Below are positions 28,229 through 37,815 of a stretch of DNA of 64,000 bases, in pieces. Each line of letters opens with the position of its first letter. Positions within the stretch are counted from its first letter, which is position 1. Made by a program: the position numbers and the translations under genes. A model generated the notes under the pieces. That model saw only the letters and a list, made by a program, of their open reading frames with translations, ran no database searches and had not been told where the DNA came from. Source of the DNA: Phycisphaerales bacterium (GTDB lineage: Bacteria > Planctomycetota > Phycisphaerae > Tepidisphaerales > Tepidisphaeraceae); NCBI GenBank assembly GCA_020853095.1, contig JADYZN010000061.1:62001-126000 (forward strand). Direction: 5' to 3'.

Positions 28229-29245
28229 TTAAAAACCCGGGGCCAACGTGGCGCTCGGGGAACGGATAAGAGTAACCGTTTTGGCGGGTGATTCATAGCC
28301 AACGGACGCCTGATTGTTTGTGGATGGGTTCCGGGGTTGATCAAGCTGTTGTTTTTCCCAGCCATACAGCACCACGGCCCCCAGCATGAAAATGGCGGCG
28401 ATCATCCGGCGGGCAAAGACGCCGTTGCCGTGTGCCTTTTCAAGATGCAACAAGCCGGTCGCGGCCAGAATCGCCCCTAAAAGCACGGAAATGATGCCGC
28501 GCGTCGATTGCAGAATATTGCCATAAACAACCCCTTCGAGGCCAATACAGGCGAATAACAGGAGCATTGCCGCCAGCCACATGCCGGCGAAGGGGCCTGC
28601 GTCGATCCAGTCTTTGGGTTTTCGCGACCCATACCATGGTAAAAACATGGCCGCGATCAGGCCGCACAGGACGTAGCAGCTCAGCGTCGCCCAGGTAAAG
28701 GTCTTCCAGTCGGGATGGGGCGATGCGACATGCACCAGTCGGGCGATGTTCCAGTCTGAAAAGGAATACAACAGGCACGCCAGCACGATGGCAACGACGG
28801 CGCGGGGATGGCTGGCGCCGCCGGCGTAATTGAGCATCACAACGCCCACCAGGCACAATGCGATCGCCCCCCATTGCAACAGGGAGATCACCGTCCCGTG
28901 CAGAAGGATGGCCATGCCGGCCAGGATGACGATCTTGAACGCCAGCATTGGCGAGATGCGGGATGGATCGGCATATCGCAAGGCCACCAGCAGCGCCAAC
29001 TGTCCCAACAGGTAAAACACCGACACCGAGAAAAGCGGCTCGGCATACACACGCCACGAAGGCAGGTCGGCCGGCCAGATCCACGGCAGCACCGCCAGCG
29101 ACGCCACGCCCATAATGATGTGCGACAGGACCAACAGCAGCCGGCTGCCCCCATCCCGTACCGCGACAAAATACCGAGTCGCCAGATAAGCCAATGACTG
29201 GAAAAACGCGGCCAGAAGGCCAAACAACACGCCAAATGAAATCAT
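28229..29245 (-). CDS. EamA/DMT-type membrane transporter
   Basis: 338 residues with about ten predicted membrane helices arranged as two similar halves (start MISFGVLFGLLAAFFQSLAY; second half from AVVAIVLACLLYSFSD), which fits the drug/metabolite transporter superfamily. The last ~45 residues are soluble and polar. It is 26 bases upstream of the aminotransferase gene, so it may carry the substrate or product of that enzyme. Specificity cannot be inferred. Confidence 0.8.
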   Translation of the reverse strand: MISFGVLFGLLAAFFQSLAYLATRYFVAVRDGGSRLLLVLSHIIMGVASLAVLPWIWPADLPSWRVYAEPLFSVSVFYLLGQLALLVALRYADPSRISPMLAFKIVILAGMAILLHGTVISLLQWGAIALCLVGVVMLNYAGGASHPRAVVAIVLACLLYSFSDWNIARLVHVASPHPDWKTFTWATLSCYVLCGLIAAMFLPWYGSRKPKDWIDAGPFAGMWLAAMLLLFACIGLEGVVYGNILQSTRGIISVLLGAILAATGLLHLEKAHGNGVFARRMIAAIFMLGAVVLYGWEKQQLDQPRNPSTNNQASVGYESPAKTVTLIRSPSATLAPGF

Positions 29246-29312
29246 GGGGGGGAGATTATGGACCCAAAGGCCTAAGATGAACAGAGGATCGCAAATGGGA
29301 TAGGAGTGTCAT

Positions 29313-31538
29313 GTGAGTGAAACAGCGGATCGTCCTACCAATCGTCTGGCGAAGGAATCTTCGCCTTATCTTTTGCAACATCAGCACAATCCGGTGGATT
29401 GGTATCCGTGGGGGGAGGAAGCATTTGAAGCGGCCCGCGCGCAGGACAAGCCGATTTTTTTATCCGTGGGATACAGCACCTGTTACTGGTGTCACGTCAT
29501 GGAACGGCAGAGTTTTGAGAACCAGGCCGTCGCCGATGAAATGAACCGGCGGTTTATCAACATCAAGGTGGATCGCGAAGAGCGCCCGGATGTGGATCAG
29601 CTTTACATGATGGCCGTGCAGTTGCTGACCCGGCATGGCGGTTGGCCGATGAGCGTCTTTCTGATGCCTGATTTGCGGCCGTTTTATGGAGGGACGTACT
29701 TCCCGCCTTCGGACATGCACGGCCGGCCGGGGTTTGTCACGATCTTGCGGGGAATTGACGGCGCATGGAAACAACGGCGGGGGGATGTGGTTCGGACGGC
29801 CGACCAACTGAAGGGAATGTTGCATCAACTGGCCGAACCGGCCCGGCCTCGGCGGGCGATTCAAATCGATGCGAAATTGATCAACGATTGGATCGACCGA
29901 TCAACCGGGGATTTTGATTCAACGCATGGTGGATTTGGCGGCGCACCCAAATTTCCTCGTCAGACGCTGCTGGAATTGTTGCTGGTGCAACGTGGTCCAG
30001 GCGTGAATTTGGCGTTGCGGACGTTGGATGCGATGGCGGCGGGGGGGATTCGCGATCATCTGGGTGGCGGGTTTCATCGGTATTCCACCGATGCTCACTG
30101 GCTGGTGCCTCATTTTGAGATCATGCTGTACGACAACGCGATGCTGGCGTGGTGTTATGTCGAGGCGCACCGGCAGACCGGCGAAGCACGCCATGCACAG
30201 GTAGCGCGGGGGATTTTTGATTTTGTCCTGCGTGAAATGACCGACCCGGCCGGCGGGTTTTATACCGCGTTCGATGCGGAAGTCGATGCGATGGAAGGAC
30301 AGTCGTATCTGTGGACGGCCCGGCAGATCGAGCAGGTGTTGGGCCAGGACGATGCGAAGCTGTTCAATCACGTCTACGGCGTGGATCGCGGGGCGAATTT
30401 CGCCGATCCGCATCATGGCGATGGCGTGCCGGACCAGAACATTTTGTATCTGCCCAATCCGGCGGAACTGACGGCCGAACTGGAACAGCGTCTTTCATCC
30501 ATGCGACACCGGCTGTATCTCGCCCGCCAGAAGCGCAAACAACCGCTGCTGGACACCAAAATCCTGACCAGTTGGAACGCCTTGATGATCAGGGCGCTGG
30601 CCCGCGGCGGGCAGGTGTTCAATGAGCCGCGATATCTCCAGGCCGCCTGCCGGGCGGCGGAATTTTTGCTTGACCATCATCGCGACCCGCTAGGTGAACT
30701 GTATCGCACCAGCCGCGATGGACGCCCAAAACATCATGGTTTTCTGGATGATTACGCCTTTTTCGCACAGGCCCTGCTGGCTTTGCATCAGGCCACCGGA
30801 CAAGCCCGCTGGAAACATCACGCGATGGACATCGCCAACCGGATGCTGGATCAGTTTCAGGCGGACAACGCCACAGATGGCGGGTTGTATTTCACGCGCG
30901 CCTCATCGACCGACCTGATCGTCCGCCAGAAAGTCGGCGCGGACAGTCCGTTGCCCAGCGGCAATGCCGTCGCGGCGATGGTGTTGCTGCAACTGGGCCG
31001 GGTGCGAGAATCGGCGATGATCCTTGAGGCGTTTGCCGCCCAATTGGATGAACAGGCCGAGGCGATGAGCGCGATGGCGCAGGCGGCGTTTCAATATGTC
31101 AGTCATACCGGGCCGCTGATGGTTTCGGCCGGTGAATCTTCAACGGACCGCCCGCCGTCGCCCCGTCAACTGGCCGAAACAATCGTCAACCTTTCGGCCG
31201 ATTGGGCCGATCCCACCCGTCTGCTGGTGCGGATGGAGATCGCCAGCGGTTATCACGTCAATGCCCACGAGCCTTCGGCCGGCCTGCTGGCCACTGAACT
31301 GACCGTGATGGAGGAGGCAAGCCATCAAGTCCGACAAATCGAATATCCTCCGGGCGTTCGGCGGACGTTTGAATTTACCTCCGATCCCATCGACGTTTAT
31401 GAAAATTCGATCACCATCGCGGTTGATTTCAATCAGCCACAAACCGGCCGTCCCGTTTCCCTGTCGTTGCGATATCAGGCCTGTGATGAGCGTGCCTGTC
31501 TGCCGCCGGTGAGCAGGCAATGGACCACGGGAGCCTGA
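29313..31538 (+). CDS. Thioredoxin-domain protein (YyaL/SSP411 type) with DsbD-alpha-like C-terminus
   Basis: 741 residues. The N-terminal thioredoxin-like (DUF255) domain has [13 protein letters not shown] and [15 protein letters not shown] with Cys57 and Cys60; most relatives have CHWC. A long alpha/alpha barrel-like part follows ([33 protein letters not shown]). The last ~110 residues add a beta domain ending in [17 protein letters not shown], which resembles the N-terminal domain of DsbD with its redox Cys pair. No signal peptide is visible, which is odd for a DsbD-like domain. Start is GTG 29313. Confidence 0.88.
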   Translation: MSETADRPTNRLAKESSPYLLQHQHNPVDWYPWGEEAFEAARAQDKPIFLSVGYSTCYWCHVMERQSFENQAVADEMNRRFINIKVDREERPDVDQLYMMAVQLLTRHGGWPMSVFLMPDLRPFYGGTYFPPSDMHGRPGFVTILRGIDGAWKQRRGDVVRTADQLKGMLHQLAEPARPRRAIQIDAKLINDWIDRSTGDFDSTHGGFGGAPKFPRQTLLELLLVQRGPGVNLALRTLDAMAAGGIRDHLGGGFHRYSTDAHWLVPHFEIMLYDNAMLAWCYVEAHRQTGEARHAQVARGIFDFVLREMTDPAGGFYTAFDAEVDAMEGQSYLWTARQIEQVLGQDDAKLFNHVYGVDRGANFADPHHGDGVPDQNILYLPNPAELTAELEQRLSSMRHRLYLARQKRKQPLLDTKILTSWNALMIRALARGGQVFNEPRYLQAACRAAEFLLDHHRDPLGELYRTSRDGRPKHHGFLDDYAFFAQALLALHQATGQARWKHHAMDIANRMLDQFQADNATDGGLYFTRASSTDLIVRQKVGADSPLPSGNAVAAMVLLQLGRVRESAMILEAFAAQLDEQAEAMSAMAQAAFQYVSHTGPLMVSAGESSTDRPPSPRQLAETIVNLSADWADPTRLLVRMEIASGYHVNAHEPSAGLLATELTVMEEASHQVRQIEYPPGVRRTFEFTSDPIDVYENSITIAVDFNQPQTGRPVSLSLRYQACDERACLPPVSRQWTTGA

Positions 31539-31541
31539 ATC

Positions 31542-32852
31542 TCAGCTTGCCGGTTCGATCAGGCTGGTGAGCCGGTCCAGGAACGTTTTGGCCACGGCGG
31601 CCGCGCGGTCAGCGGAGATCACGGCGCTGCGATAGCTCAGCCCCAGGTGAAAGCGGTCGCCCAGTGTCGTGGGCGTAAAGGCCAGCGGGATCATCGGGCC
31701 GGTGGGGGAGATGCGAATGTAATCCAGCAAAGGCGATGGGTGATACCGGCCGGTCCAGGTCTGATTCAAATTGACGTTGGAGATTCCGGCCGCCAATGGC
31801 ATGTGCTTGCGATAAAAAGAGAAGGTTTTTTCGCGATGCAGAAATCGCCCCGCAACCTGTGCCGCAAAAAGCCACACGATCCCCGCCGACGCGGCGTGGC
31901 GGCGTTTGAGCAGCCGGGTCTGTCCGGCGACGGTGCGCACCAGCCGTGGAAAATGGGCCAGGTCGGCCGGTCGGCACACGATGGTCGTGAACCCCAGGAA
32001 CAGACCGAACGTGCGCGATAAATCCTCGCGGCTTTCCGGACGCAGGTCCACGATCGTTCCCACCGCCAGATCCTGACGCCGGCGGTTGTCCTGCATCGGG
32101 ACGTGCCGATGACACGCCTCGGCGATGGCGGCCAGAAACAGATCGTTGACGGTGATGCCGTGATCGCGGGCGAATTGCCGCAATCGGCCAATCCACCCCG
32201 GCGGCGCATCAAACCGCGCAAACCGCATGTCATAATCGGTCGATCCGGACGTGCGGATCTTCCGGCATCGACGCAGCCGCCCAAACCATCGCGGCACCGC
32301 CAGCAATCCATCGAGCAATCGCCAGTTGACCTTGTGCGGCCCGAAATAATGCCAATATCCACCCTTCGGATCGCACACCGGCGCATCGGGCGCCGTCGCC
32401 GGGTCGTGCAGCCGCATGAACCATTGTTCCAGCAGCATCCGAATCGAAACACTGTCCGCGACCCAATGCTGATAAATTACGCCCAGAAAATGATGCCCCG
32501 CCTGCTGAAGCAAGAACGGATGAAACGCGGTTTGTGCTTCCGACGGTGATGATGAAACAGTTCCACAAGAACCGGAACCGCATTCAAAATGTCGATTGAT
32601 CTGGTCGGACAAATAATCCTCCAGCGACACATCCCGCGAAACCCGATGCACGCTGGTTGGATGCGCCACGTCGCACAACCCCAGCGTCAACAGCGATTGT
32701 CGCCATGCGTTTTGCACCGATTCCAGGTCGGCCGTTCCGGCGATTTGAAGAACCTGCGCGGCGTTGTAGGGATGCACCTGGTCCCATCGACGGACCACGC
32801 GCTGGAAGATGTTGAGCCGTGTGGTTTGCATGTCCGGCGGAAGATGGATCAC
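31542..32852 (-). CDS. HxxxD acyltransferase / condensation-domain-like protein
   Basis: 436 residues. HWVADS around residue 130 fits the catalytic HxxxD of condensation and wax-ester/DGAT-type acyltransferases, with the later DFGWG-like region not clear. VNDLFLAAIAEACHRH and VGTIVDLRPESREDLSRTFGLFLGF match the second lobe of that fold. Likely a CoA- or carrier-dependent acyltransferase. It lies 2 bases after the methyltransferase gene, last in a five-gene unit. The substrate is unknown; the assignment is by fold features only. Confidence 0.65.
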   Translation of the reverse strand: MIHLPPDMQTTRLNIFQRVVRRWDQVHPYNAAQVLQIAGTADLESVQNAWRQSLLTLGLCDVAHPTSVHRVSRDVSLEDYLSDQINRHFECGSGSCGTVSSSPSEAQTAFHPFLLQQAGHHFLGVIYQHWVADSVSIRMLLEQWFMRLHDPATAPDAPVCDPKGGYWHYFGPHKVNWRLLDGLLAVPRWFGRLRRCRKIRTSGSTDYDMRFARFDAPPGWIGRLRQFARDHGITVNDLFLAAIAEACHRHVPMQDNRRRQDLAVGTIVDLRPESREDLSRTFGLFLGFTTIVCRPADLAHFPRLVRTVAGQTRLLKRRHAASAGIVWLFAAQVAGRFLHREKTFSFYRKHMPLAAGISNVNLNQTWTGRYHPSPLLDYIRISPTGPMIPLAFTPTTLGDRFHLGLSYRSAVISADRAAAVAKTFLDRLTSLIEPAS

Positions 32853-32854
32853 TT

Positions 32855-33484
32855 TTACGACGCGCTCCGCCGCCGCCGGCGGATCGGAATAAATCGCCCC
32901 GTGCGGTCAGCATAATCGCGGTACGCCTGCCCGTGAAGTCGCGACAGATGATTCTCCTCGCGCCGGGCCTCCCATTGCAACAGCGACAGGTGAGCGAGGG
33001 CCACCAGGATCATCATCGGCGACAACACCGCCGCCAGCGTCGCCAGCATCAACGCCGAAGACAGGCCATAAATGGGATGGCGCACGTACGAATAAGGACC
33101 GCTGACGATGAGTTGGGTTTTTTCGGCCGGGTTGATCCCCATCCGCCATGATTTTCCCATGCGTTTCCAGCACACCCAGGTCGCCGCGAACGCCGCCGCC
33201 GCGATGACAACCGCGATCCACGACATGACCGGCCATTGAATCATCGGATTCAGCAACCATGGCAACCGTTCCCGCATCGCCTCCAGCAACGGGAAAACGA
33301 TCCACAGAACCACCAGCGGAATCCACATCAGCCGAAGCAGACGGCCGACCGGTTCGGGGGGGATGAAATTGGCGCCCAATTCGATCTTGTCGCGACGGCG
33401 AAATTTGTATGCCATGCGCACCACCCTCGCCCAGTAGGCGAGCAGCAGGCATCCGATGATGAGCGCGGGCCAGGAATGGATCAT
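32855..33484 (-). CDS. Isoprenylcysteine methyltransferase-like membrane protein
   Basis: 209 residues with about four to five membrane helices and the C-terminal signature SGPYSYVRHPIYGLSSALM and EARREENHLSRLHGQAYRDYADRTGRF, which is the conserved SAM/lipid-methylation block of ICMT/PEMT-type methyltransferases. It starts with ATGA overlap at the end of the lipoprotein gene (33481-33484), so it is translationally coupled; an earlier in-frame start at 33496 is less likely. Probable function: SAM-dependent methylation of a lipophilic substrate in the membrane. Confidence 0.85.
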   Translation of the reverse strand: MIHSWPALIIGCLLLAYWARVVRMAYKFRRRDKIELGANFIPPEPVGRLLRLMWIPLVVLWIVFPLLEAMRERLPWLLNPMIQWPVMSWIAVVIAAAAFAATWVCWKRMGKSWRMGINPAEKTQLIVSGPYSYVRHPIYGLSSALMLATLAAVLSPMMILVALAHLSLLQWEARREENHLSRLHGQAYRDYADRTGRFIPIRRRRRSAS

Positions 33485-34224
33485 GGATTTGCCCACGGGT
33501 GAATCGAGGAGACGGCCGTGGGATTCGTCGCGGGATGAGAGGGCATCAACAGCCAGTCGGCCTTGGGCGGACAGACATCCAGCACCAGTTTGAGAACTTC
33601 GGACCGCATTTGCTGGTTTTCTCCGATGGTAAAATGATTGATCTGTTCGGCCAGCGCCGGGTCATCGCGATTGAGATCGACGTTGGTCAGCGCAACCGAT
33701 GGATCGGCGGCTTTCAAGTCAACGCCGCGAAAGACCGGCAGAAAATCGGTGACGCCGTTGGGACAGTAAAAATTGATCGTCCGGCGAACGTTGACGGGAA
33801 CCGCTTCGGGCAGAACCGGATCGAGCGTGATCAGCAGATCGACCTCGACGCTGGCCTCGGCCAATCGGCGGGAGATCAGGATGGCATCATCCGCGCCGAA
33901 GGAATGACCGATCAGGATCAGCGGTTCGGGGCGCGGGTCGGGCCGGTATCGAGCGATCAGGCGATCGGCGATCTCCCGCCATTGATCGTTTTCATAAACC
34001 TGGGCGCGCACGCCATCCGATTCGCATTGTTGCCGCAGATCGTCCAATCCGGGCGATAAAACGCCCATGAACCCGCGCAGAATGTATACGTTCCCCGCCC
34101 TCGGCAGGTTGGAAACCGGCTGCACCGCGTCCACATCGCCGCCGGAATTGAACATGCACCCGCACGCCAGCAATGGCGTCAATGTCAGGCACAAGCCCAG
34201 GGTTTTTGCGACGACTTTCTTCAC
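33481..34224 (-). CDS. Lipoprotein with alpha/beta-hydrolase-like core
   Basis: About 247 residues from the GTG at 34224, chosen because VKKVVAKTLGLCLTLTPLLACGC is then a compact lipoprotein signal with the lipobox LACGC. ATG 34266 and 34299 are alternatives with a long N-terminal tail. The mature part shows YILRGFMGVLSPGLDDL and LILIGHSFGADDAILI, the nucleophile-elbow pattern GHSFG of alpha/beta hydrolases, and LITLDPVLPE. The catalytic Ser is plausible; the acid and His are not assigned. Likely outer- or inner-membrane anchored. Confidence 0.7.
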   Translation of the reverse strand: MKKVVAKTLGLCLTLTPLLACGCMFNSGGDVDAVQPVSNLPRAGNVYILRGFMGVLSPGLDDLRQQCESDGVRAQVYENDQWREIADRLIARYRPDPRPEPLILIGHSFGADDAILISRRLAEASVEVDLLITLDPVLPEAVPVNVRRTINFYCPNGVTDFLPVFRGVDLKAADPSVALTNVDLNRDDPALAEQINHFTIGENQQMRSEVLKLVLDVCPPKADWLLMPSHPATNPTAVSSIHPWANP

Positions 34225-34345
34225 GGCTTCACGATAAATCAGCCGGTGGGGATTGGCAACTTGCATCCCGGCGGACGCCGTGTGTTGGATACGATCCAAT
34301 TTGCGATCCCGAACGCAGACGGCAGAGGTGGCACGGGAATCATCA

Positions 34346-36034
34346 TTATGGTTGGGTGGCCGGCGCGGTGGATGCGGGGCGCGTGGCGGACGATTCGGCC
34401 AGTTTTCGCCGCGCGATTTCCAATTCCGCCGCCGCCGTCGGATGATCGGGCTTTAGCCGCAGCGTTGCCTCAAAATGGGGAATCGCCTCGGCGTACCGAT
34501 GCAAATTCATCAGCGCCATCGCCAGAAAATAATGCTCATCCACCATGTTGGTCCGCAACGGCGGCGGCAGCGTGGGATTGATCCGGATGATCTCCTCGAT
34601 CTGAGCGATTGCCTCGTCAATTCGATTCAACCGGGCCAAAACCCAGACGTAATTCTGCCGGCTCAGGTTGGATTGCGGCCGCAGATCGATGGACATTTTC
34701 AGGTGCTTGGCGGCTTCCAGCAGATTGCCGCGCCGATCCATCAACACGCCCAGATTGTTGTGCGAGGCGGCGCTTCGGGGGCTGATGTCGATCGTATGAT
34801 TGCACAGGGCCACGTCATCGTACCAATATCCCGCCTGCGCGATGGAACGCACCGACAACACCCCCAGCACCACAGCGCATACACCCACCAATGCCGGTGA
34901 AGAAACCCGTGAAACCAGCCACGCGGCCGACATCGCCACGCCCACCATCGGCAGATACAGGTAATGATCCGCGACGGTTGAATAAAACTGAAACAAAAAC
35001 GGCACAAACCCCGCCACCGGCAGCATCCCGATCACAAACAAGGCAAATCCCACCCACAAATAAGGCATCCGCCATCGCAAGACCCACAAGGTCACACCCA
35101 GCAACCCCGGAATCGCGCTGATCACCCAAATCCAGCGCAATTCCAGCACACGTTGCGGCAGCCACCCATAATCAAACCCCAGGTGCGTCGGCCAGATCAG
35201 TTTGTACAGATAAAACGCCACCGAAAACCCCGCCACCAGCGGCCGTTCGTGCCATGGGATGCCCAGCACCTGTGCCTGTTGAACGATCCGCGTCAGCACC
35301 ATGCACCCGATGGACAACACAAACCATGGCCACAACGTCAACGCCGTTTTTTTCACCGGCGTTCGCAACAACCACAGGTCGATCACCCCCGCCAGCGCCG
35401 GCGTCACCATGGCCGTGGGCTTGGAGAGCATTCCCAGCACAAATGCCGCGATCGCCCCGACCAGCAACCATCCGGCTTTGCTCCGCTCGCCTGTTTCCCG
35501 ATAGCGCACGAACAGCAGCAACGACAAAACAGAGAAAAATCCGCACAGCAGGTCTTTCAATCCCGCCGCCCAGGCGACCGTCTCCACCTGCACCGGATGA
35601 ACCGCGAACAACACCGCCCCCAGCATCGCCGCGGTGCGCTTGATTCGCAGCCTGCACAACAACGCGAACACCAACCCCGCCGTGGCGGCATGAACCAGCG
35701 CGCTGGCGGCATGAAACACCATGGGATTGAGCTGAATCCCCATGTCATCCGCCACGCGAAGCCTCGCCATCCACGCCAACACGCCCCAAATGCTGTACGT
35801 GATGGGGATATAAAGCGCCTGCGACGGCGTCCACCAGTATTTGATCACGCTCTGAAACGTCGGCGGATTCATGTCCGGGTTGTGATGAATGTTGACGTTG
35901 TCATCCCACCACAGAAAATCGTTGTTCACCACCCGGCCCATGGTGAAAACCGCCGCCAGCAGCACGACAAGCAGCGGCCACGCCGAAGGCGTCGCGTTTG
36001 GCGCACCCAGTTTTTGAGTTGAGGTTTTAGCCAT
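34346..36034 (-). CDS. Multi-pass glycosyltransferase-like protein with C-terminal TPR repeats
   Basis: 562 residues: about ten to eleven membrane helices, then roughly 150 soluble residues with TPR-type repeats (AASHNNLGVLMDRRGNLLEA, RLNRIDEAIAQIEEII, YAEAIPHFEATLRLKPDHP). The loop after the first helix has WWDDNVNIHHNP, the Asp pair typical of O-mannosyl/TMTC-type GT-C transferases. Such proteins use polyprenyl sugar donors on the outer face of the inner membrane. It lies five bases after pgeF and precedes the lipoprotein gene in the same direction. The acceptor is unknown. Confidence 0.8.
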   Translation of the reverse strand: MAKTSTQKLGAPNATPSAWPLLVVLLAAVFTMGRVVNNDFLWWDDNVNIHHNPDMNPPTFQSVIKYWWTPSQALYIPITYSIWGVLAWMARLRVADDMGIQLNPMVFHAASALVHAATAGLVFALLCRLRIKRTAAMLGAVLFAVHPVQVETVAWAAGLKDLLCGFFSVLSLLLFVRYRETGERSKAGWLLVGAIAAFVLGMLSKPTAMVTPALAGVIDLWLLRTPVKKTALTLWPWFVLSIGCMVLTRIVQQAQVLGIPWHERPLVAGFSVAFYLYKLIWPTHLGFDYGWLPQRVLELRWIWVISAIPGLLGVTLWVLRWRMPYLWVGFALFVIGMLPVAGFVPFLFQFYSTVADHYLYLPMVGVAMSAAWLVSRVSSPALVGVCAVVLGVLSVRSIAQAGYWYDDVALCNHTIDISPRSAASHNNLGVLMDRRGNLLEAAKHLKMSIDLRPQSNLSRQNYVWVLARLNRIDEAIAQIEEIIRINPTLPPPLRTNMVDEHYFLAMALMNLHRYAEAIPHFEATLRLKPDHPTAAAELEIARRKLAESSATRPASTAPATQP

Positions 36035-36039
36035 TCATT

Positions 36040-36846
36040 TCAACCCGGATTGGGCGAAATGATCGCCGCCATTCTTCCGGTGATGCCTTTGTCCCGCCGA
36101 TGGGAGAAAAATTCCACCTCATCACGATAGGTGCATCGGTCGGTGGTGTCGATCCGGCCGGCCGGCACGCCCGCACGATGCAATTGCATTTCGATGCCCG
36201 CCCGCAAATCAACGTGGGCCTTGTGACCTTCCCGACGCAACACCGGAGCCTCTTCGCCAAACGCATCGACAAACGCCTGCGCCACCTCATCCCCCACCTC
36301 AAATGCCGACACGCTGATCGACGGGCCGATCGCGACAAGAACCGTACTCGAAGATACACCGCCCGCTTTGGCCAGTTGTTCCAACGCGGCCGGCACAACG
36401 CCCATCACCACGCCCCGCCATCCGGCATGAACCGCCGCCACCCATCGACCCTCCTCACTGGCCAACAACACCGGAACGCAATCCGCCACCCGCACCGACA
36501 AACACGCCATCGGGTCATGGGTCAACAGCCCATCGGCCTGGGAATCGAATGAAAACTCTTGTGCCCGCTGCACTTGCGCGACACAACAACCATGCACCTG
36601 ATGAACTCGCACCAAATGCTGTTTGTCGCAACCAGCGGCCTGTTGCAACAGACGATAATTGGCGACGATGTTTTCCCACGGGTCCTGCTGATCATAACCA
36701 TTGGGATTGCCAAGATTTAGCGAATTAAACGGCGACTTGCTGACGCCCCCTTGCCTTGTGCTGAATGCGTGCGGCACGCGCGCCAAACGCAGCAATGGCG
36801 AATAATAATAAACAACGCCCTGTTCGCTTGTCTCCCGTCGTATCAT
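36040..36846 (-). CDS. pgeF: Peptidoglycan editing factor / YfiH (DUF152) family
   Basis: 268 residues from the ATG at 36846 (MIRRETSEQGVVYYYSPLL); an upstream start at 36891 adds an unrelated tail. The family core is visible: AFSTRQGGVS, RVHQVHG, VADCVPVLLA with the catalytic Cys and AVHAGWRGVVMG with the His. PgeF (YfiH) removes mis-incorporated L-Ser from peptidoglycan precursors in Escherichia coli; it also has purine nucleoside phosphorylase-like activity in relatives. First gene of a five-gene minus-strand unit, divergent from coaD. Confidence 0.92.
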   Translation of the reverse strand: MIRRETSEQGVVYYYSPLLRLARVPHAFSTRQGGVSKSPFNSLNLGNPNGYDQQDPWENIVANYRLLQQAAGCDKQHLVRVHQVHGCCVAQVQRAQEFSFDSQADGLLTHDPMACLSVRVADCVPVLLASEEGRWVAAVHAGWRGVVMGVVPAALEQLAKAGGVSSSTVLVAIGPSISVSAFEVGDEVAQAFVDAFGEEAPVLRREGHKAHVDLRAGIEMQLHRAGVPAGRIDTTDRCTYRDEVEFFSHRRDKGITGRMAAIISPNPG

Positions 36847-36944
36847 GTTTGATCGTGGATGGTAATCATTGACGGCAACTTGACCAGCCATGGATACGCC
36901 TCCGTCCGGCCGATATGATCTGAAACTTCCACCGGAGCCTTGCC

Positions 36945-37487
36945 ATGCGAAAGCCCGTTTGTCGAACCGCCGTCTTCCCAGGCCAGTTTGATCCCATCAC
37001 CAATGGCCATCTCGATGTCATCCACCGCGGGATCGAGCTGTTCGACCGCCTGATCGTGGCGGTGGGGAACAACCCGGAAAAAAAAGAGCTTTTTTCACAG
37101 GAAGAACGGGTGAACGTCATCCGCGATCTGGTCAGGGAATGGGAAGGAGTCAGCGTCGAAAGCTATTCGGGCCTGACGGTCGATTTTGTCCGCCAGGTCA
37201 ATGCCAACGCCATCCTGCGCGGCATTCGGGATGCTTCGGATTTACGCTATGAATTTCATCTGGCCATGGCCAACCGCGCGGTGGGGGGGGTTGAAACCGT
37301 CTTTATCATGACCAGCGACCATCATGCGCTGACCAGCAGCAGCCTGATCCGTCAAATCGTCGCACTGGGGGGGGATGTTCGCAAACTGACGGGGCTTTTA
37401 CCCAAAATTGTTATTAAACGGCTGCTGGAAAAACAAAAATCCTCCCCCGGACTGGCCACCGCCATTTCGGATGTGCCCATAACTTGA
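36945..37487 (+). CDS. coaD: Pantetheine-phosphate adenylyltransferase
   Basis: 180 residues. Nucleotidyltransferase HIGH-like motif FPGQFDPITNGHLDVIHRG (T19-H22), then GLTVDFVRQ, RGIRDASDLRYEF and the ISSS-type TSSSLIRQIVALGGDV. CoaD adenylates 4'-phosphopantetheine, the next-to-last step of coenzyme A synthesis, in the cytoplasm. It is about 20 residues longer at the C-terminus than usual. Divergent from pgeF. Confidence 0.96.
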   Translation: MRKPVCRTAVFPGQFDPITNGHLDVIHRGIELFDRLIVAVGNNPEKKELFSQEERVNVIRDLVREWEGVSVESYSGLTVDFVRQVNANAILRGIRDASDLRYEFHLAMANRAVGGVETVFIMTSDHHALTSSSLIRQIVALGGDVRKLTGLLPKIVIKRLLEKQKSSPGLATAISDVPIT

Positions 37488-37815
37488 GTCATCAGCGTGT
37501 GTTGCGTACCGTCAGGAAAATTTGTCGAGAGCGCAAATTTTTCTTGATTTATTCGATTCACTTCAGCTAAACTAACAATCGACATGGTCCGGTGTCTTTT
37601 TATGAGACTCGGATAGAGAGTCATCAACATGGAACCAATCGTCGGCGGTGTTCGCCGGCGAAACAACTTGTCAGGCGAGAGCATTGCGAAGCGATCGACG
37701 ACACAGCCCCACAGTATTTCCCCTGGAGCTGAAAACGGCAATCATTTCTATATTCCGATTCCCGTCGATCCGACCGGCAAGGCTCGAGCGTGACGCATCT
37801 GAAAGGAGCTTCTTT
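37488..37815 (+). other. Long untranslated leader before the pseudopilin gene
   Basis: 328 bases without a supportable gene. A promoter-like pair is at 37544-37573, which would leave an untranslated leader of roughly 235 bases ending in GAAAGGAG just before the ATG at 37816. A GC-rich inverted segment occurs near 37640-37665 (CGTCGGCGG.../CGCCGGCG). I recognise no known riboswitch class in it. Confidence 0.5.
37544..37573 (+). promoter_or_regulatory. Sigma-70-like promoter for the pseudopilin gene
   Basis: TTGATT (37544-37549) and TAAACT (37568-37573) with an 18-base spacer in an A+T-rich stretch. Only one candidate of this quality was seen between coaD and the pseudopilin gene. Confidence 0.5.
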
